15,541 nt of DNA from JAVBKP01 sp031553975 (GTDB lineage: Bacteria > Bacillota > Clostridia > Peptostreptococcales > Anaerovoracaceae). Below the pieces are notes generated by a model. The model was not told the DNA's origin and did not search any database. It worked only from the letters and a program-made list of their open reading frames with translations. The translations under genes were made by a program, and so were the position numbers. Location of the stretch: assembly GCA_031553975.1 (NCBI GenBank), contig JAVBKP010000048.1:1-15541 (forward strand), written 5' to 3'. This document shows, in pieces, positions 1-5,773 of the stretch. How positions within the stretch are numbered: the first letter of the stretch is position 1; each line of letters opens with the position of its first letter.

Positions 1-240
1 TTCATTTAGGGTATAAAACTTGCGTGGTGGACCAATCTCGGATGGTTTTTTTTCAATGTTCACAAGAGAGGTTTTTTCAAGACGCATTAAAATCGTATAA
101 ACCGTTCCCTCCACTACATCAGAGAAACCAAGCGTGTTTAGGGTTTTGGTAATCTCATAGCCGTAGGTCTCTTTTCGGCTTATTATCTCAAGTACACAGC
201 CTTCCAAAACACCCTTTAGCATCTCAGTTAAGTTCTCCAT
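1..240 (-). CDS. PadR-family transcriptional regulator, N-terminal 80 residues (cut by window edge)
   Basis: Reading the minus strand from the ATG at 240 gives 80 uninterrupted codons that run off the left edge. The protein begins MENLTEMLKG and carries the PadR winged-helix pattern: a first helix followed by ETYGYEITKTL, then VVEGTVYTILMRLEKTSLV (recognition helix) and the wing GPPRKFYTLNE. This matches PF03551, which binds palindromic operators as a dimer and usually represses its own gene and a neighbouring transporter or membrane-protein gene. A GAGGA ribosome binding site lies about 8 nt before the ATG. The dimerisation helix and any co-regulated genes are outside the window, so the ligand and targets cannot be inferred. 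The promoter and a likely auto-operator are listed separately. Confidence 0.88.
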   Translation of the reverse strand, partial: MENLTEMLKGVLEGCVLEIISRKETYGYEITKTLNTLGFSDVVEGTVYTILMRLEKTSLVNIEKKPSEIGPPRKFYTLNE

Positions 241-255
241 TGTTATATTTCCTCA

Positions 256-299
256 CTACTACGTATTACTGACTACTGGTATATAGTATCACGCAGTAG
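256..299. promoter_or_regulatory. Inverted repeat around the padR -10 box, probable auto-operator
   Basis: CTACTACGT (256-264) and ACGCAGTAG (291-299) are inverted copies with a single mismatch, 26 bp apart, flanking the -10 box of the padR promoter. PadR proteins typically bind dyad elements over their own promoters, so autoregulation is inferred. Shorter related blocks (GTATTACTG, CTACTGG, ATAGTAT) lie between the arms, so the true half-sites may be shorter. Confidence 0.45.
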
Positions 300-312
300 C
301 CTCTCTTGTCAA
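283..312 (-). promoter_or_regulatory. Sigma-A promoter of the padR-like gene
   Basis: On the minus strand TTGACA (312-307, perfect -35) is followed after 18 bp by TACTAT (288-283, -10). The start codon at 240 is about 40 bp downstream, a sensible leader length. Confidence 0.7.
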
Positions 313-342
313 TGGGAAATTTATATAAATAATAATACTAAA

Positions 343-371
343 AACTCCCTCAGCAAATGCTTTCGGGAGTT
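343..371 (-). terminator. Rho-independent terminator downstream of the receiver-domain gene
   Basis: AACTCCC (343-349) pairs with GGGAGTT (365-371), and AGCA/TGCT adds inner pairing. Reading the minus strand, the stem is followed by the U-rich TTTAGTATTATTATTT. It lies 45 bp after the stop of the gene ending at 416. Confidence 0.6.
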
Positions 372-415
372 AACTAGACTGTGTCAATTTAGAGCAATTC
401 ATGGGCATGAAAAGC

Positions 416-1411
416 TTATAAATTCAATATATTTTCTATTCTTGTTACTAGATTCACTGGATTTACCGGCTTTATTATAAAATCTTTACAGCCTAACTTT
501 AAGGCCTCCAGCACATCTTCCTGTCGGGCATTGCTAGTTAAAAATACAAAAGGTGTCTTCTCTAACCGCGCGAGCTCACGAATACGATATACGAGGGTGA
601 ATCCATCTATCCTTGGCATATCAATATCTAGTATCACTAAATCAGGTGTTTGCGTATACAAGAATTTGAGGGCCATACAGGGGCAAGACATGGCATATAC
701 CTGAAATCGTTGTTCTAGAACACTTGATACCATATTCAATACGTGAGATTCATCATCCACCACGAGAATCTTAGGTTTGTCTTTGCGCTGCGGTGTTTGG
801 GCTTGGGTTAGGACTGCTAACAATTCGGAACAAACTTTAGAGGACATCTCATAATTAAAATCAATAATACCTCGATGTATATCATTGATTTGTAAAATTA
901 TATTTTTATCCATATTTGCCATCGGAATAATTTTTAATATTTGCAACGCTTTTTCTTTTTCAAAGGATTCTAAAGCAGCCTGTAGTTGTGTGATTGCGGT
1001 AACTAGACAAAACTCAGAGCCTCTTTCCTTTTGATCATTTAGGCGTTGAATTTCTGTAGCCAAACTCGACAATGTGGAGATATATTCTTCCAATGCCGAT
1101 TTTATGATATGCGGATTGGCATCCACCATAGCACCAATTAGGTGATCGCCCGCACCTACAGCATCCACAGCGTATATAGAATGTGTGATATCCTCCATGT
1201 GATTTATGCCTAGTGTTACATTGTGGTATCGGCCTTTATCAATATTTTCACGAAGCATGTCTACAAATGTGGGTAAAAAGCGGATAAAATAATCCAAATT
1301 TTTCTTAAAGTGATTGAGATTCAAGCCAAATTGTGCATCAGCAGGTATATAGATACCTTGTATGCTGCAGATTTGACTTAATGTGAAAGCATCGCTATTA
1401 TTGCTCATCAT
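416..1411 (-). CDS. Response regulator with Hpt-like N-terminal region and C-terminal receiver domain
   Basis: This is a 331-residue protein. Residues about 212-331 form a complete REC domain: acidic pair D219-D220 (ILVVDDE), phosphoacceptor D262 (LVILDIDMP), the conserved threonine T292 (FLTSNA) and K314 (FIIKP). No DNA-binding or enzymatic output domain follows. Residues about 30-125 are helical, and the stretch THSIYAVDAVGAGDHL around H77 resembles an Hpt motif but lacks the usual HxxKG lysine and glycine. A second helical segment covers 135-203. It probably acts in a phosphorelay or as a protein-interaction regulator; partner kinases are not in the window. The ATG at 1411 has no well-spaced ribosome site: AGAAAGGA sits 17 nt upstream and instead serves a 7-codon mini-ORF that overlaps this start. 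The next ATG (1408) is possible. Confidence 0.8.
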   Translation of the reverse strand: MMSNNSDAFTLSQICSIQGIYIPADAQFGLNLNHFKKNLDYFIRFLPTFVDMLRENIDKGRYHNVTLGINHMEDITHSIYAVDAVGAGDHLIGAMVDANPHIIKSALEEYISTLSSLATEIQRLNDQKERGSEFCLVTAITQLQAALESFEKEKALQILKIIPMANMDKNIILQINDIHRGIIDFNYEMSSKVCSELLAVLTQAQTPQRKDKPKILVVDDESHVLNMVSSVLEQRFQVYAMSCPCMALKFLYTQTPDLVILDIDMPRIDGFTLVYRIRELARLEKTPFVFLTSNARQEDVLEALKLGCKDFIIKPVNPVNLVTRIENILNL

Positions 1412-1421
1412 ATTTCTGCAT
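1398..1421 (-). CDS. Seven-codon upstream mini-ORF overlapping the response-regulator start
   Basis: ATG at 1421 opens the peptide MQKYDEQ, with TAA at 1400-1398. AGAAAGGA lies 7 nt upstream, the ideal distance, whereas it is too far (17 nt) from the regulator's ATG at 1411. The mini-ORF overlaps the regulator start in another frame and ends 11 nt inside it, an arrangement that would allow translational coupling by re-initiation. Only the sequence geometry supports it. Confidence 0.3.
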   Translation of the reverse strand: MQKYDEQ

Positions 1422-1443
1422 TAACGTATCCTTTCTTCTAATT

Positions 1444-1464
1444 ACATATACAAAAAGTATATGT
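1444..1464. promoter_or_regulatory. Perfect 8-bp inverted repeat in the leader of the response-regulator gene
   Basis: ACATATAC (1444-1451) and GTATATGT (1457-1464) form a perfect dyad with a 5-nt A spacer, 33 bp upstream of the regulator start. It lies downstream of the putative promoter, so it could be an operator or a short mRNA hairpin. No protein can be assigned. Confidence 0.45.
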
Positions 1465-1486
1465 AGTAGATGGGAAAAGTTCATTC

Positions 1487-1515
1487 ATTTGAAATTGATG
1501 GGCGGAGCAAGTCAA
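1487..1515 (-). promoter_or_regulatory. Putative promoter of the response-regulator gene
   Basis: On the minus strand TTGACT (1515-1510) is followed after 17 bp by TCAAAT (1492-1487). The -35 matches 5 of 6 positions but the -10 only 4 of 6. The start would fall near 1480, about 70 nt before the ATG. No better pair was seen in this gap. Confidence 0.35.
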
Positions 1516-1573
1516 CATACGTAAGGCACTTGTTCATTATATGAAGGAACATGCAATTGTGTTAAAACCAGTT

Positions 1574-2080
1574 CTACCTATTTGCTTCTTTTGCTATATC
1601 GAATAAGCTTGCACCGATGTGACAGTACCCTGTAGGATTTTTATCCAAATACTTTTGATGGTACTCTTCGGCTTTGTAGTAATTTTCTAATGGCAAAACC
1701 TCTATGGCTATCGGCCTTTCGTACTTCTGCTGTAATTTATTCATAGACGCTTTGATTACTGCTTCATCGGCATCTTCTACAAAATAAACCCCCGTCCTAT
1801 ACTGGGAACCTACGTCTCCACCTTGCCGGTTAATAGAAGTTGGATTGATTGTTTCATAATACAAATCAAGGACCATATCAAGTCCGATTACGTCTGTATC
1901 ATATTCCACACGAACGGTTTCCGCATGGCCAGTATTTGCTTTACATACTTGCTCATAAGTTGGGTTTACCGTATTACCATTTGCGTAACCAACATCAGTG
2001 CCGATGATACCGTTGATATATGCTAAATATTTTTCTGTGCCCCAAAAGCACCCGCCTGCTAAATATATTTCTTTTTTCAT
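1574..2080 (-). CDS. msrA: Peptide-methionine (S)-S-oxide reductase MsrA
   Basis: This 168-residue cytoplasmic enzyme reduces the S-epimer of methionine sulfoxide in proteins and free methionine, using thioredoxin as electron donor. The catalytic cysteine is C11 in AGGCFWGTE. Other family signatures are GHAETV (51-56), GGDVGSQYRTGVYF (88-101), and YYKAEEYHQKYL, with C153 (GYCHIG) as probable resolving cysteine. Length is normal for a stand-alone MsrA without a fused MsrB. An in-frame ATG at 2128 would add 16 residues, but the 2080 start is preferred: it has AAAGGAG 8 nt upstream, and a near-perfect promoter lies inside the would-be extension. No clear terminator follows. The gene appears monocistronic, as expected for an oxidative-damage repair enzyme in an anaerobe. 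Confidence 0.95.
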   Translation of the reverse strand: MKKEIYLAGGCFWGTEKYLAYINGIIGTDVGYANGNTVNPTYEQVCKANTGHAETVRVEYDTDVIGLDMVLDLYYETINPTSINRQGGDVGSQYRTGVYFVEDADEAVIKASMNKLQQKYERPIAIEVLPLENYYKAEEYHQKYLDKNPTGYCHIGASLFDIAKEANR

Positions 2081-2101
2081 GATTTGTTCTCCTTTGATAA
2101 T

Positions 2102-2130
2102 ATTATAACCCCCATAGATTGTTCTCACAA
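2102..2130 (-). promoter_or_regulatory. Sigma-A promoter of msrA
   Basis: On the minus strand TTGTGA (2130-2125), a 17-bp spacer, then a perfect TATAAT (2107-2102). Transcription would start near 2095, leaving a leader of only about 15 nt with the ribosome site at 2095-2089. This rules out the longer in-frame start at 2128. Confidence 0.75.
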
Positions 2131-2134
2131 CATA

Positions 2135-2175
2135 AAAAGAATCCTACCACAATTTTAAAGTGATAAGATTCTTTT
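2135..2175 (-). terminator. Terminator downstream of the SLH nucleotidase gene
   Basis: AAAAGAATC (2135-2143) and GATTCTTTT (2167-2175) form a perfect 9-bp stem with additional CCAC/GTG pairing inside. On the minus strand it is followed by a short T run. It sits between the nucleotidase stop (2202) and the msrA promoter, insulating the two. Confidence 0.7.
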
Positions 2176-2201
2176 GTAATTTGTTTAGTATTTTAAAATG
2201 A

Positions 2202-4313
2202 TTATTTGCTCCAAGCCAATACGTTGGCAAGAACTTCGGCTGCTTCACCTCGGGTTGCAAGTGATTTTGGCTCAAGTTTGCCATCTTCAACTAGAACAAG
2301 TCCTAGCTTTGCAAGTTCAGCTACTGGCGCTGCCGCATAATCAGAAACATCAGCAGAATCTGTGAAAGTGACAGGTGTCGCTGCTGCATCAAGTTTTACA
2401 TTGGTTTTTTGCATTGCGTTGTAAAGCATTACAAGCATATCTTGTGTAGTGATTGTAGCGTTTGGATTAAATTTACTACCACCTACGCCAGCTACGATAC
2501 CAAGAGATTTGGCAGTGTTTGCTGTTGTGTAGTAGAATGCAGTCGCAGGTACATCTGAAAATCTTTCATTTGGATTTGCATTCACGTTTGCGGTCAGCTT
2601 TAAAGCTTTAGACATCATAGTAATAAATTCACCACGAGTTACGGAATTGGCAGGTTTGAAAGTTCCATCTGGATATCCAGAGATAAGGCTTGCACTTGCT
2701 GCTTTGTAGATAGCACTTGTTGTAAGATACGCAACATCTTTGAATCCGTTTTGAACAGTGATACGACCTTCTACTTTTGGCTCAACGTTTTTGTTCTCAT
2801 TCAAGTACCATGCAAGAACGCCATCAAGTGTCACTTCTTTTGATTCAAAAGGAAGAGCGTTTGTTTTAAATGGAGTAACAAACATAGAGTAACCATCGCC
2901 ACCAGCATCTGCCATGAAGTCATTGGTTGCTAATTTGTAAGTCTTTTTCAAATCAAGTGGCTTTCCATTCACAGTTACATCAGATACACGTGATCCAGCT
3001 GGTAAATGGGCGTTGATTTTGTATGTCATGCCAGAAACGTGAGTAAAAGCACCGTTTTGCTCTGGATACAGTTTTGCACCTACTTCTAATGCATCCTTTA
3101 GGACTTGTCCACTAACATTGGCTAGACGAAGTACATTTCCGAACGGTAGTAGAGTATTTGTATGACCTTTTGTTATATTGCCAGCAGGGAACACAACATC
3201 ACGAAGACCGCCTCCATTTGTCATAGCTACATCAGCACCAGTGGCAGCACGCATAGCGTCAGTGGCTAAATTTCCAATAGCAGTTTCTTTTGTACGAACT
3301 TCTGCACGAACAGCAGATATAGTGGTAGAAATGTTAGCTACTACTGTTTTGCTGTACTCATCAACAGCTACTTGATATGTATTAATTAGATTTGTTACTG
3401 TAGCATCTGGCGCAGTCACCAATCCTGCTATGGCACCCTTTGAAATAAGTTCAGTTGTTGCAGTGATACCAGGGGTTTTTTTAGTAATAGATAAAACACC
3501 TACGTTAGCGCCAGCAGTACCAGTCTGTGTGATTACAGCTTTTCCAGCCGCTTGGCCAGGCATTACTGTGTGGCTGTGTCCATCAATTACAACATCCACA
3601 CCTGTGATTTTTTCAGCAACAAGTTTGGATGCAAAATTTCCAGTAGCTCCTAAGTGAGTAAGGGCAATAACGACATCGCACTTTTCTGCTTTTAGAGCAT
3701 CAGCGGTTTTTTGTGTATAAGCAACAATTGAATCCAAGGTTCCAAAGTCAACGCCTACAACATTTAATGGATTTGTAGTTGTAGCAGTCTCTGGTGTTGT
3801 GATTCCAAATACACCGACTTTAAGACCAGATTTTGTATCAAAAATCTTATATGGCTTAATGTTATCACTAGCCTTACCGTTTGATTTTAAATCCAAATTT
3901 GTAAGGAAAGGGAAATCGGACATAGCCGCCAATTCAAACAACCTTGACATACCATAGTCAAACTCATGGTTTCCAATTGTCATGGCATCATAGCCAACTG
4001 CATTCATTACTTTTACAGCACTTTCCCCTTTTGAGATTCCAGCAAATAAAATGCCTTGTGTAGCATCTCCTGCATCAAGCATTAACACGTTGTCGGCACC
4101 AACAGTAGCCTCTGCTTGCTTTTTGAGGGCAGATATGTAGTCATGTCCAATTACAGCAGAAGTGCTTTTGTAATAACCATGAACATCGTTGGTGTACATA
4201 ACGATAACATCTGATTGTTGTGCGCCAACCCCAGCACCAAATGATGGGAATGCGCTGATGCTGAATAGCATCATTAGAGTTAAGAATACTGATAGAATAC
4301 GTTTTTGTTTCAT
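2202..4313 (-). CDS. Secreted 5'-nucleotidase / 2',3'-cyclic phosphodiesterase (UshA-like) with three SLH domains
   Basis: The protein has 703 residues from the ATG at 4313, chosen because AGAGGAGG lies just upstream; the in-frame ATG at 4334 lies before that site. Residues 1-30 form a signal peptide (KQKR, hydrophobic LSVFLTLMMLFSI, then AFPSFGAG). The calcineurin-like metallophosphoesterase domain (about 35-300) has all metal motifs: TNDVHG (D43, H45), DAGD (D83), GNHEFD (N115, H116), H220 and GHSH (H246, H248). The 5'-nucleotidase C-terminal domain (about 325-520) has NGGGLRD, LLPFGN and ADAGGDGY for nucleoside binding. SLH repeats follow at about 525-572, 584-634 and 648-700; the TRGE wall-binding motif is present in the first and third but is TTQD in the second. 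It likely hydrolyses extracellular nucleotides for phosphate and nucleoside uptake while bound non-covalently to pyruvylated cell-wall polymer. Confidence 0.93.
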   Translation of the reverse strand: MKQKRILSVFLTLMMLFSISAFPSFGAGVGAQQSDVIVMYTNDVHGYYKSTSAVIGHDYISALKKQAEATVGADNVLMLDAGDATQGILFAGISKGESAVKVMNAVGYDAMTIGNHEFDYGMSRLFELAAMSDFPFLTNLDLKSNGKASDNIKPYKIFDTKSGLKVGVFGITTPETATTTNPLNVVGVDFGTLDSIVAYTQKTADALKAEKCDVVIALTHLGATGNFASKLVAEKITGVDVVIDGHSHTVMPGQAAGKAVITQTGTAGANVGVLSITKKTPGITATTELISKGAIAGLVTAPDATVTNLINTYQVAVDEYSKTVVANISTTISAVRAEVRTKETAIGNLATDAMRAATGADVAMTNGGGLRDVVFPAGNITKGHTNTLLPFGNVLRLANVSGQVLKDALEVGAKLYPEQNGAFTHVSGMTYKINAHLPAGSRVSDVTVNGKPLDLKKTYKLATNDFMADAGGDGYSMFVTPFKTNALPFESKEVTLDGVLAWYLNENKNVEPKVEGRITVQNGFKDVAYLTTSAIYKAASASLISGYPDGTFKPANSVTRGEFITMMSKALKLTANVNANPNERFSDVPATAFYYTTANTAKSLGIVAGVGGSKFNPNATITTQDMLVMLYNAMQKTNVKLDAAATPVTFTDSADVSDYAAAPVAELAKLGLVLVEDGKLEPKSLATRGEAAEVLANVLAWSK

Positions 4314-4395
4314 TTCAACCTCCTCTTTATGCATGTATTTATTGCTACAAAAAGCAAAAATACGATTAATACTGATATTCTATCACATCAACCGC

Positions 4396-4423
4396 ATTAT
4401 CAAAAGCGTTATATTTTTAACAA
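4396..4423 (-). promoter_or_regulatory. Putative promoter of the SLH nucleotidase gene
   Basis: On the minus strand TTGTTA (4423-4418), a 16-bp spacer, then GATAAT (4401-4396); the leader would be about 75 nt. An alternative pair, TTGATA-N17-GAATAT, overlaps it slightly downstream, so the exact promoter is uncertain. Confidence 0.45.
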
Positions 4424-4434
4424 GTCTTTAACGT

Positions 4435-4498
4435 TGCTTGGGACGGTTCTAAATGATGAGTCTGAACACTAACTCATCATTTAGAACCGTCCCAAGCA
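4435..4498. repeat. Perfect palindrome with 27-bp arms and 10-nt loop (REP/MITE-like)
   Basis: The left arm (4435-4461) starts TGCTTGGGACGGTTCTAAAT and the right arm (4472-4498) is its exact reverse complement; the loop is CTGAACACTA. It lies 8 bp past the gerQ-like stop and 11 bp before the -35 of the nucleotidase promoter. There is no T tract on either side, so it is not a classical terminator, though the hairpin could protect the 3' end of the spore operon mRNA. From memory, the GGGACGGTTCT core resembles dispersed palindromes common in Clostridia genomes and linked to Y1 (RAYT-type) transposases; this needs a search. Confidence 0.8.
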
Positions 4499-4506
4499 TA
4501 GGGGGT

Positions 4507-4959
4507 TTACACCATTACAACAAAGTTTGGATTAATGTTCGGGTCCAAGACTGTTACAAATTTAATTGAATACAGATCACATACCACATCAAATTTTTCG
4601 GCTAAAGGTCTAAGTACTATATAGCTGTCTCCAATTTGGGTGAGTATACCAGCCCGATCCACTAGCTGGGTGCCAATAAGAAAGTTCACGTTAACAAGTC
4701 TTCCAATTTGAGTTCGAAGATACCCTGGAAGGTACATGGTGTTTGTGAATGTTTCTGGCAAAGGGGGTGCCATTGGTTGCATCATATTTGGATCCATCAT
4801 AGGCATACCCGGCATCATTGGACCACCAGCTTGGGGCATCATCATAGACGGCTCGGGAAATGGTATCTGAGTCAATGGGACATTACCCATCATAGGCATC
4901 ATGTTTTGTAGTTTTTCAGCATTTGAAAAATCCTGATATGGATTGAAATTGTCTTTCAT
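4507..4959 (-). CDS. gerQ: GerQ-like spore coat protein with Met/Pro-rich N-terminal extension
   Basis: This 150-residue protein's C-terminal half (about 75-140: YLPGYLRTQIGRLVNV, a glycine-bounded middle, then YIVLRPLAEKFDVVCDLYSI and KFVTV) follows the GerQ (YwdL) layout: a short helix, then beta strands. The N-terminal half (20-67) is very rich in methionine and proline (PMMPGMPMMDP), as in many coat proteins. In Bacillus, GerQ is a cross-linked coat protein that CwlJ needs for its function at the cortex-coat boundary. The immediate upstream gene here is a cwlJ homologue, 18 bp away in the same direction, which strengthens the call. The ATG at 4959 has GGAGG about 7 nt upstream. Homology at the residue level is modest, so the family assignment rests on both pattern and context. 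Confidence 0.72.
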   Translation of the reverse strand: MKDNFNPYQDFSNAEKLQNMMPMMGNVPLTQIPFPEPSMMMPQAGGPMMPGMPMMDPNMMQPMAPPLPETFTNTMYLPGYLRTQIGRLVNVNFLIGTQLVDRAGILTQIGDSYIVLRPLAEKFDVVCDLYSIKFVTVLDPNINPNFVVMV

Positions 4960-4977
4960 TTTATATCCTCCAATTAT

Positions 4978-5418
4978 TTAAGTAGTATAATATTTGTCAG
5001 TAGGGCGATAAAAGCAGTGTTGAATCACTCTGGTATGAAAAGTACCAGAGCCATTTCTAGGAAACTCATAAATACAATCTCCATATGGATTAAAGTACCA
5101 AAGGGAGTTACCCACTTGGCTCAACTTGCCACCACCTAGCACCCAATCTGCAATCTCATAATGAACAAGGTCAGCTGGAATGTTGTAAATATTTTGTGGG
5201 TTGTATTGCCCCCGAATGGTTTCTCTCAAACAGTCAAATTGACCTTCTTGATATAAAACATTTCTAAGGCTTCCTTGATTAACACGGCCATATTCGCCAC
5301 CAGAAACATGAACACGATTCATAATAGCTGTGGCTACAGCCCGCATTCCAGTATCGCCTTCCCCTCCAGCTTCGCATTTAATTGTACGAGCTAGCAAATC
5401 TCTATCTGATAAAGGCAT
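4978..5418 (-). CDS. cwlJ: CwlJ-type spore cortex-lytic cell wall hydrolase
   Basis: This 146-residue protein is close in length to Bacillus CwlJ (142) and, like it, lacks both a signal peptide and a peptidoglycan-binding domain. Matching motifs are DLLARTIKCEAGGEGDTGM, with the catalytic glutamate expected at E16 of the SleB/CwlJ (Hydrolase_2) fold, then AIMNRV, NSLWYFNPYGDC and QHCFYRPT. It degrades the muramic-lactam cortex during germination, particularly in response to Ca-dipicolinate. The ATG at 5418 is chosen over 5451 because AAAGGA sits 8 nt upstream of 5418 while 5451 has no ribosome site. It is first in a two-gene operon with the GerQ-like gene. A possible sporulation-sigma -10 (CATAAGAT, 5457-5450, minus strand) lies 32 bp upstream, but no convincing -35 accompanies it. 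Confidence 0.92.
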   Translation of the reverse strand: MPLSDRDLLARTIKCEAGGEGDTGMRAVATAIMNRVHVSGGEYGRVNQGSLRNVLYQEGQFDCLRETIRGQYNPQNIYNIPADLVHYEIADWVLGGGKLSQVGNSLWYFNPYGDCIYEFPRNGSGTFHTRVIQHCFYRPTDKYYTT

Positions 5419-5523
5419 AATAATAGTCCTTTCTATCTTAAGTTTATTCATCTTATGACCAAAATGAAAAAATGGCTACAAAAAACCACTTAAATCGCAA
5501 TGCAGAAAATTGGATTTCTAAAT

Positions 5524-5567
5524 AGCAACAAAATAGTAGCAAAACAGCAGCAAAATCCAACAAAATA
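5524..5567. repeat. Four tandem 11-bp repeats just upstream of the chemoreceptor promoter
   Basis: The units are AGCAACAAAAT (5524-5534), AGTAGCAAAAC (5535-5545), AGCAGCAAAAT (5546-5556) and CCAACAAAATA (5557-5567). The consensus is about AGYARCAAAAY, and the last unit is the most diverged. The 11-bp period puts each unit on the same helix face, and the array ends 2 bp before the -35 box of the promoter at 5570. It lies in the divergent region between cwlJ (minus) and the chemoreceptor (plus). It could be an activator or repressor binding array, or a phased A-tract/UP-like element. Confidence 0.7.
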
Positions 5568-5569
5568 TA

Positions 5570-5598
5570 TTGACAAATGAAAGGACAACCCATATACT
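5570..5598 (+). promoter_or_regulatory. Sigma-A promoter upstream of the chemoreceptor
   Basis: TTGACA (5570-5575), a 17-bp spacer, then TATACT (5593-5598). The start would be near 5605, giving a leader of about 170 nt before the ATG at 5774. Confidence 0.75.
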
Positions 5599-5638
5599 AA
5601 AGGAAATATTTTTTAATCAAGCTGTGTTGTATAACATA

Positions 5639-5728
5639 CTATTGACACGTTGTATGTTGAAGACGTACGCCACATTTTCCGATTATTAATAGAAACATTG
5701 TATAGGTGTGCTGATGCTATTGACACGT
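5639..5728. repeat. Direct repeat CTATTGACACGT, two copies in the chemoreceptor leader
   Basis: Exact 12-bp copies lie at 5639-5650 and 5717-5728, 78 bp apart. Each contains TTGACA. The second could be the -35 of a closer promoter (TTGACA 5720-5725, 17 bp, TTTATT 5743-5748), starting about 20 nt before the coding region; the first has no matching -10. Whether they are protein-binding sites or duplicated promoter parts is not clear. Confidence 0.5.
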
Positions 5729-5773
5729 AAATCAGTCTATCTTTTATTTTTTTTTGAAGAGAGGAAAAAACGT

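Noticed and set aside
1499..1588. Plus-strand stretch reading WAEQVNIRKALVHYMKEHAI, possibly a gene remnant
   Set aside because: It has no start with a ribosome site, is short, overlaps the msrA end, and matches no family I recognise.
4406..4423. Rex-like half-match TTGTTAAAAATATAACGC (minus strand) at the nucleotidase promoter
   Set aside because: It has three mismatches to the Rex consensus, including the terminal bases of the right half-site; A/T-rich chance similarity is likely.
4708..4911. Plus-strand His/Trp-rich frame opposite the GerQ-like gene
   Set aside because: The histidines and tryptophans are the antisense of the Met/Pro-rich tract; there is no ribosome site or family resemblance.
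5605..5773. Possible c-di-GMP riboswitch in the long chemoreceptor leader
   Set aside because: Clostridial chemoreceptor leaders often contain one, but none of the conserved GEMM core segments is seen here.
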